Origin: Lepidodermella squamata
Taxonomy: Eukaryota; Gastrotricha
DNA length: 64,000 bases
NCBI GenBank assembly: GCA_047495785.1
Contig: JBLDXI010000046.1
Coordinates: 1,757,301 to 1,821,300, forward strand
Direction: 5' to 3'
Each line of letters opens with the position of its first letter. Position 1 is the first letter of the stretch. The position numbers and the translations under genes were made by a program. The notes under the pieces were generated by a model. The model worked only from the letters and a program-made list of their open reading frames with translations. It was not told the origin of the DNA and made no database searches. Positions 58,657-64,000 of this stretch are shown in pieces.

Positions 58657-58695
58657 TATTGGTAGACCGGTTTCACTATTTCTTCAGTACCAATA
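58657..58695 (-). ncRNA. Hammerhead-ribozyme-like motif, unit 2
   Basis: Identical to the motif at 53712-53750, shifted by exactly 4,945 bases. Predicted cleavage after the C at 58665 would start the unit-2 RNA at 58664, 17 bases upstream of the ORF1 ATG. Confidence 0.5.
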
Positions 58696-59424
58696 TCATA
58701 CTTCTGATAGAATTATAACGAGTGACATTATTGTGACAGCGCTATGATAACACCGTACCAGGTGCGTGTGCCTCGGACTATGTTAGGCGCAGCGGATTAG
58801 GATTACAAGGTGTTGTTTCGCGCACACGTGTTACTAAGTTCAAGTTAACTACGGCAGGTGTGCGTCTAGGTGTGCGCACTATATCGGATTAGCGCACAGA
58901 TGTTGTGGCCACTACTTGTTGATCGGTGATTCTAGCCAAATGGGTAACAAGGTGTGCTACTAGGCTGGCGAGGCCTTGATGACGAGCTAACGTGACATCT
59001 GTGCTGTTGAGAGACGACAATTACAATGATGAAGATGACCAATAGAAGATTGACAGCTGACGCAAGGCGTTATTGCCGGCGACATCAAGGTATTGAAAGC
59101 AATAAAAGTCATAAAACAGGATATGCCGATTCTAAGGTCGTTATCGACTTTGGATCTCGCTGCGGGTTACTGGTTGATACCAGGATGGCTTGGCCGCCGT
59201 GGTCGTGCGCGACTATGACTCGCTGACGTCCAGAACATTAGACCTCGCTGCGGGTTACTGGCCGATACCGCGTTGAACAGGCTATAAAACATGAATGGAG
59301 AAACATATAATACTGCGTAATGGTGGTAATTAATCTAATGAATTAATTAAGAATAATTAATAAACGGTCGGTAGCTTTGTTGCTACTCTTGACATCGTCG
59401 CTGGCTACTGGTCGATTGGTTCGG

Positions 59425-61098
59425 CTAGCAGTCTTTCGTTCGGCAGAGTTGCTTGACAACGCTTGGACCGAGTCGGGTGACGAGACGAATGCGTCGCCGG
59501 CGTGCGATGTCGTACAGTGGCTGTAGTGGCCGAACGAACTTCGTTTCGACCGGTGGTCGCCAGTCTTGTTGGTAGCGAAAGTTGTCGACACGATTGCGTA
59601 GGAACGGCCAGTCTTGACCTTCGCAACTTGTGATGACGTCGTGGGCGAGCGCAAAAACATCTGCGTCGACGTAGCCGTACTTGGACGCGGAACTGGCGAG
59701 GCTAAAAATGGCAGAACACAAGTCTTCTGTATTATTGCAAATTCTTAAAAAGTTTAAAATGCGCCCTGTGACTGCGGCCCGGAGAGTCGATTCTGGGTGA
59801 TTGGAGTCAGCGTGTAAGAGAGGCAACGAGTTCATGGGCTTGAAGTAAACGCCGGTTCTGATGGAGCCATCGGGGTACTTGCTCAGGCGGACGTCGAGAA
59901 CATTCGCACGCTCGGAGCTGATCTCGACTTCGAGCTTTATACGTGGATGTAGTGCGCCGTATTCGTTGCCTAGCGTGACTGCGGCCTCTTGAGTGGTGCA
60001 GATTGCGAAGACGTCGTCTCGATACCGTTTGAACAACATCACGTCGGTTTGGCGTTCGACCAGATCGCGCTCGAGCACATAGAGGAACGCGTCCGCTACG
60101 ACTGGGGCACTGTTGGAGCCCATCGGAATTCCGTGCACCTGACGATACTGAATGCCTGAAAAATAGAAAATGTTTGAATTAAGTGTTATTTCGAGCATTG
60201 CGACGACGAGGTCGCGTTCGGGTGCGGTTCCGATTGCGTTCTCGTCCAACATGGTCTTGATCGCTGCGATTCCTTCTCCAATCGGTACGTTGGTGTACAA
60301 GTCGCTCACGTCTGCGGTAAAGAACGTGACGTCGCACCCGCTTGAGTCGATTGCGCGAACAGCGTGTAGTAGGTCGATGGTAGACGAGGCACAGGTAGTC
60401 ATGAACCGGTTAAGCGGTTTGCAGTAAGCTGCGGCGACCTTGTCTGCGGCGGCGAGCGCTGTGCCCAAACAGTCGACAATCGGCCGAATTTTCGGTAGAC
60501 CATCTACGTCAAATGCCTTGTGCATTTTTGGTAAAAAATAAATATGACGATCGCGGGTTGGCTCGAGATCGAGCCCGCGTAACAGCTTGCGTTGTGCGGC
60601 TGTACCGGTTGCCATAACGCGGTCGACGAGAGTCTTCATTGCTTCGAGGCCTCGCTTCTCTTCTGATTCTTCGGCGTGCACATAGTTCGCTGTAGTGAGA
60701 TGTTTGAGCGCCATTTTCGAGTAGTTCGCCTTTGACATGTAGACCATCGCTGCACCTTTGTCAGATTTCTTGAATACGCCGTCTTTGCGGAGGGCGCGTA
60801 ATCGTCGTAGCTGTGGGTCGTCGACGATGGGACCGAGCCGTACTGTGCGAGCTGGCTGTGCGTGGCGGATAACGACTTGTCCGTGGATCCCGATAATCGG
60901 ACCAACGAAGCGCTTTGAGAACGCTACAGAGGGAACCTTGACGTCGAGGCCGTGGTCGGGACGAGGGACGACGGTTGCGCCAAGGAGATCTGAAATGACA
61001 TTAACACAGGCAATTTTATCTTTTTTCGTGAAATTAATGATTTTAAGGCCACGCTCGAGTGCCTGTTTCTCGGCTGGCTGGAGAGTTCCCGTCAGGTC
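59425..61098 (-). CDS. Penelope-like reverse transcriptase, unit 3
   Basis: Second copy of the reverse transcriptase, with protein identical to unit 2 over all 440 residues from its first ATG at 60747. Motifs and open upstream frame are the same. It remains intact although its own element has lost the 5' end, so it could only be expressed from a promoter that does not lie in the missing part. Confidence 0.9.
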   Translation of the reverse strand, partial: DLTGTLQPAEKQALERGLKIINFTKKDKIACVNVISDLLGATVVPRPDHGLDVKVPSVAFSKRFVGPIIGIHGQVVIRHAQPARTVRLGPIVDDPQLRRLRALRKDGVFKKSDKGAAMVYMSKANYSKMALKHLTTANYVHAEESEEKRGLEAMKTLVDRVMATGTAAQRKLLRGLDLEPTRDRHIYFLPKMHKAFDVDGLPKIRPIVDCLGTALAAADKVAAAYCKPLNRFMTTCASSTIDLLHAVRAIDSSGCDVTFFTADVSDLYTNVPIGEGIAAIKTMLDENAIGTAPERDLVVAMLEITLNSNIFYFSGIQYRQVHGIPMGSNSAPVVADAFLYVLERDLVERQTDVMLFKRYRDDVFAICTTQEAAVTLGNEYGALHPRIKLEVEISSERANVLDVRLSKYPDGSIRTGVYFKPMNSLPLLHADSNHPESTLRAAVTGRILNFLRICNNTEDLCSAIFSLASSASKYGYVDADVFALAHDVITSCEGQDWPFLRNRVDNFRYQQDWRPPVETKFVRPLQPLYDIARRRRIRLVTRLGPSVVKQLCRTKDC

Positions 61099-62522
61099 AA
61101 CGACGGACGGTAGAGAACAGCGATGCAGCGTCCCGTACGCTCCGTTTTGGACTAGGGATGGGATGGCCCTGAGCCCGAGCGATCCCGCGAAACCGCGACG
61201 CGATGTCTGCGTGTCTGTCTCCTTTTTCGTGCTTCTCGCGGATGTGTGTGATCAGACCATTGATTGAGCAGCTCTTGCCGACGTGGCCGCATCGTTTGCC
61301 GCTCGGTAGCTTGAAAGCGCACGACCACTTGCCGTTGTGAAACTCGACGAGTATCGACGGATCGCGTATCTTTTCTTTCTTCCACCATTCGCGGGTGAAC
61401 TCTGCTTTGCTCAAGTTCTTCTGTATGGCGTAGTCTTGCTTTGATAGCGTGGTCGTCGTATCACCCTGCTCTTGACGGACCGACTGAGCGTTCGAACCGT
61501 GCATCGGTGGGTTGTGCGCAGGCGGTCGCGATGCCGGTGCCAGGCGTTTGAGACACGTTCCGGGTTGCCCGTACATTTGTTGCGCCGAGATCGCTTTGAC
61601 GACGGCGGGCTTCTTGGACGGCGCCGGAAGTTCTGTTGGTGACTTGTCTTTCGGGCTGGTGGCACGAGCTCGCTTGGTGGGCACCGAGGCGTTTGGCGCA
61701 CCTGGTCGAGGAGCGTTCTGCGAGACCGCGTTGATCGCTTCACCGAAGAACGAGGCGACCGAGCTGACATCTGAAATAGAATTGCAATTATTAAAACGAG
61801 ATTCGACATTGGCTGCAGCTGCTGCTAGCGCGGTGTCGCTGGCACTGTCGATCGGTGAAGCGTCCTTGCTCGGAGTCTGAGGCAGAGGCGCGGACGTGGG
61901 CGTTAACTGGGCTGCTGTCGATTTGTCGGCAGTGACCGTTTGTGGAGTAGCCGGGCGGGCTACATTGATAGTCGTTGAGTGGTCGGCGGTCGCCGCTGAA
62001 TCGCGGCTGCCACCGTTCTTGGTAACCAAGTTGCTAGCTTCAGAAGTTGACCGAGCGGTAGTCGACGCTGAACCGCGACTGTCAACGCTCTTTGAGACCA
62101 AGTTGCTAGCTTCAGAAGTTGACCGAGCGGTAGTCGACGCTGAACCGCGACTGTCATCGCTCTTTGAGACCGAGTTGCTAGCTTCAGAAGTTGACCGAGC
62201 GGTAGTCGACGCTGAACCGCGACTGTCATCGCTCTTTGAGACCAAGTTGCTAGCTTCAGAAGTTGACCGTGCGGGAATCGAGGCCAAATCGCGACCGAGA
62301 CCTCTCTTCGGTACCAGTGCGTTGATCTGAGCGGTTGAACGTGCGGAAATCCAGGTCGAATCGCGTTCTTCTGTGGTGAGCAAGCCCCAATCACCCGGGC
62401 TCGGATGGCCAGTCTGAGCGGTTGAACCGGGAGCCGCCTTGGGTGTCGGTGGTAACGCTTGACGAGCTGTTTCTGATTGACCTGTCGGCGTAACCGGATT
62501 GACGGCCGGGTCGCTTACGACC
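61097..62522 (-). pseudogene. PLE ORF1, unit 3, N-terminally truncated
   Basis: The C-terminal ~475 residues of ORF1, including the 24-residue repeats and the zinc-finger-like end. At 62522 the frame runs upstream into the telomere array, where the minus strand reads an open Asn-Pro repeat. No normal start codon exists. Confidence 0.82.
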
Positions 62523-62561
62523 GGGTTAGGGTTAGGGTTAGGGTTAGGGTTAGGGTTGGGG

Positions 62562-62602
<41 letters not shown>

Positions 62603-62700
62603 GGTTAGGGTTAGGGTTAGGGTTAGGGTTAGGGTTAGGGTTAGGGTTAGGGTTAGGGTTAGGGTTAGGGTTAGGGTTAGGGTTAGGGTTAGGGTTAGGG

Positions 62701-62741
<41 letters not shown>

Positions 62742-62810
62742 GGTTAGGGTTAGGGTTAGGGTTAGGGTTAGGGTTAGGGTTAGGGTTAGGGTTAGGGTTG
62801 GGTTAGGTTA
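62523..62810 (+). repeat. TTAGGG telomere array right of the retroelement cluster
   Basis: About 47 units of TTAGGG on the plus strand with rare variants (TTTAGGG near 62580 and 62720, TTGGGG near 62556). It caps the truncated unit 3 in the polarity of a right-hand chromosome end, yet unrelated DNA follows it. Confidence 0.95.
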
Positions 62811-64000
62811 ATTACCAGACGGGAAGCCTAAGCAACCCCGGCATAAAAGCTCTAGCGATCCCTTTCACTCTAGCAACGGTGAGAGGAGAGTAAACCACTT
62901 TTTAATCTGTGGATTAGCAGCAGAGTAAGGTGATGGGCTAAACCGATTTCAATGATCAATTGAAATAAAGGTTGAACGTAAGTCGTGCGTGGAACCATAA
63001 CTTAAAGTTCCATCCAGACAAAAGCCTTAATTGAACCCGAACCATAAGATTGAGGTTAACCGATTGACTCCACATTTGGATTAGTAGTGAGCTATGTCAG
63101 TACCGCATCTAGGGTTTGTTGGTATCGTAGTCCCGGGAACAACCATTAGTGTGGTCATTAGACTCACTACACTCATGAACGATCAATTGACTGTGCGTGC
63201 ACAGGCAATGACGACGGATTGGAATCATTCTATGATCCACTGATGCTTAGACTTTCCCACAACAGACAGTAAAAAGTTGATATAAGTTTGTTGTAACTAG
63301 GGTAGAGATTATCAAACTGTCATCTATCGTTTGTATGTAGAGAGTTCGAGGATGAAATATCTTATCCAGCGACAGGAGTAAGAAACCTCGATTCAAAGGA
63401 ACACGATGGACAACAACATATCGGATGTCTCGGACTACTAAACGAGATGATCTCAATAGAGACCAATAGACAATGACGCATGTTGTGTATTTAGAAACCA
63501 TGGCCAGAGAACAGTGAACTTTAACAGTTAACACTAAAGCTGCAAATACACTGAGTAGTGAACCTTAACTCTTAGCCTGTAGCCTGCGGCTAATTAACTT
63601 TAAAGCATGTCAACTCTTGGAAATAGGCCAAGTTCAAGCAAAATATTACGAAAATTATATCAAATCTTGAAAGAATTTCGCGCCAGAACCCACATGGCAC
63701 TAACATTTAAAGAACGTAAGATAACGCGGTTTGTAAGGCCGTGCTTTGGAGAAATTCTGTCATTCGAGTGGATTTTGTTTTGAGCAACTAAAGTCACTGA
63801 TGAGCCTGCTGCCCACAGGCGAAACCGGTCTGACTATTCTGGGCGTTGCGTATTTTCCATCGTTTACTTGTGATATCCTGGGCCATCCTTCCATGGGTGG
63901 TGCTTTTCCTTGTTGCTCCCCTCAATGGGTGGCTTGTACTCATTGTGCTCCCCTATACGGGTGGCATTTCATGTTTGCTCCCCACTCTCACGAGATGTGT
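62811..64000. other. Unassigned DNA beyond the telomere array
   Basis: No gene, repeat or retroelement recognised. The longest open frame (63247-63534, minus) resembles nothing I know. Confidence 0.4.

Larger units (their letters stand above)
53720..58664 (-). mobile_element. PLE unit 2: complete endonuclease-lacking Penelope-like element
   Basis: A 4,945-bp unit, set by the repeat period and by the predicted hammerhead cleavage sites at each end. On the minus strand the order is hammerhead-like motif, ORF1 (831 aa), reverse transcriptase, then a ~760-bp non-coding 3' part. No GIY-YIG endonuclease is found after the reverse transcriptase or in ORF1. Units follow one another head to tail without telomere repeats between them. 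The non-coding part holds spaced copies of CGCTGCGGGTTACTGG (near 54214 and 54305) and a variant near 54455. EN-minus PLEs of rotifers, fungi and plants (Athena, Coprina) prime on chromosome ends; the polarity here fits. Confidence 0.87.
58665..62522 (-). mobile_element. PLE unit 3: 5'-truncated copy capped by telomere repeats
   Basis: Same sequence as unit 2 as far as I can read, with an offset of 4,945 bases throughout, from the 3' end to 62522 (equal to 57577 in unit 2). There the match stops and TTAGGG repeats begin. The 5' part, including the hammerhead motif and the first ~355 codons of ORF1, is lost, and the chromosome end was evidently healed by telomere addition. Confidence 0.87.

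Noticed and set aside
62811-64000. Ribosomal RNA or tRNA gene beyond the telomere array
   Set aside because: I looked for conserved rRNA blocks and tRNA box B sequences and saw none.
1-64000. CRISPR arrays, bacterial operons or prophage
   Set aside because: The spliced genes, paramyosin and telomere repeats show animal nuclear DNA; repeats present are satellites, telomere tracts and retroelements.

Overview
The window is nuclear DNA from a small-bodied invertebrate animal. The protein genes are split by short spliceosomal introns, many of 48-70 bp. A paramyosin gene, an invertebrate muscle protein, makes a protostome the best fit. The telomere motif in the window is TTAGGG, unlike the TTAGGC typical of many nematodes. 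I cannot name the phylum. Gene models were read by eye: exon joins were chosen so that splice signals, reading frame and family homology agree, and most complete models come out as an exact multiple of three.

Left part (1-36,120), a normal gene-dense region: a UBL3-type membrane-anchored ubiquitin-fold gene; four tandem DUSP22/15-like dual-specificity phosphatase genes plus one relic; an RBM26/27 (Swm-like) RNA-binding gene on the minus strand, head-to-head with a LARP1 gene; NAA15, the auxiliary subunit of the NatA acetyltransferase, on the minus strand; and a full-length paramyosin gene. A dead LINE reverse transcriptase fragment and a degenerate C-strand telomere tract lie between NAA15 and paramyosin.

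Middle part (36,121-52,576), looser and more unusual: a degenerate ~175-bp satellite; a single-exon secreted protein combining a Cys-rich head, a furin-like site, an ADP-ribosyltransferase-like domain, a sushi domain and two C-terminal Cys repeats; a fossil fragment of a telomeric retroelement between telomere repeats; a receptor tyrosine kinase whose ectodomain carries a LamG-like domain and a trypsin-like domain that has lost all three catalytic residues; a pogo/Tigger-type MITE and a fold-back element; and a secreted LamG-only protein.

Right part (52,577-62,810), the most striking: head-to-tail copies of an endonuclease-lacking Penelope-like retroelement (PLE) capped at both ends by TTAGGG arrays. 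One complete 4,945-bp unit lies between two truncated ones. Each complete unit encodes a long ORF1 protein with a C-terminal zinc-finger-like motif and a PLE reverse transcriptase without a GIY-YIG domain. A hammerhead-ribozyme-like motif sits just upstream of the ORF1 start. The polarity (G-rich TTAGGG strand first, then the antisense of the element) is what is expected if the enzyme primes on exposed chromosome ends. The system resembles the Athena/terminon elements of rotifers but differs in telomere motif and ORF1. The last 1.2 kb (62,811-64,000) holds nothing I recognise.
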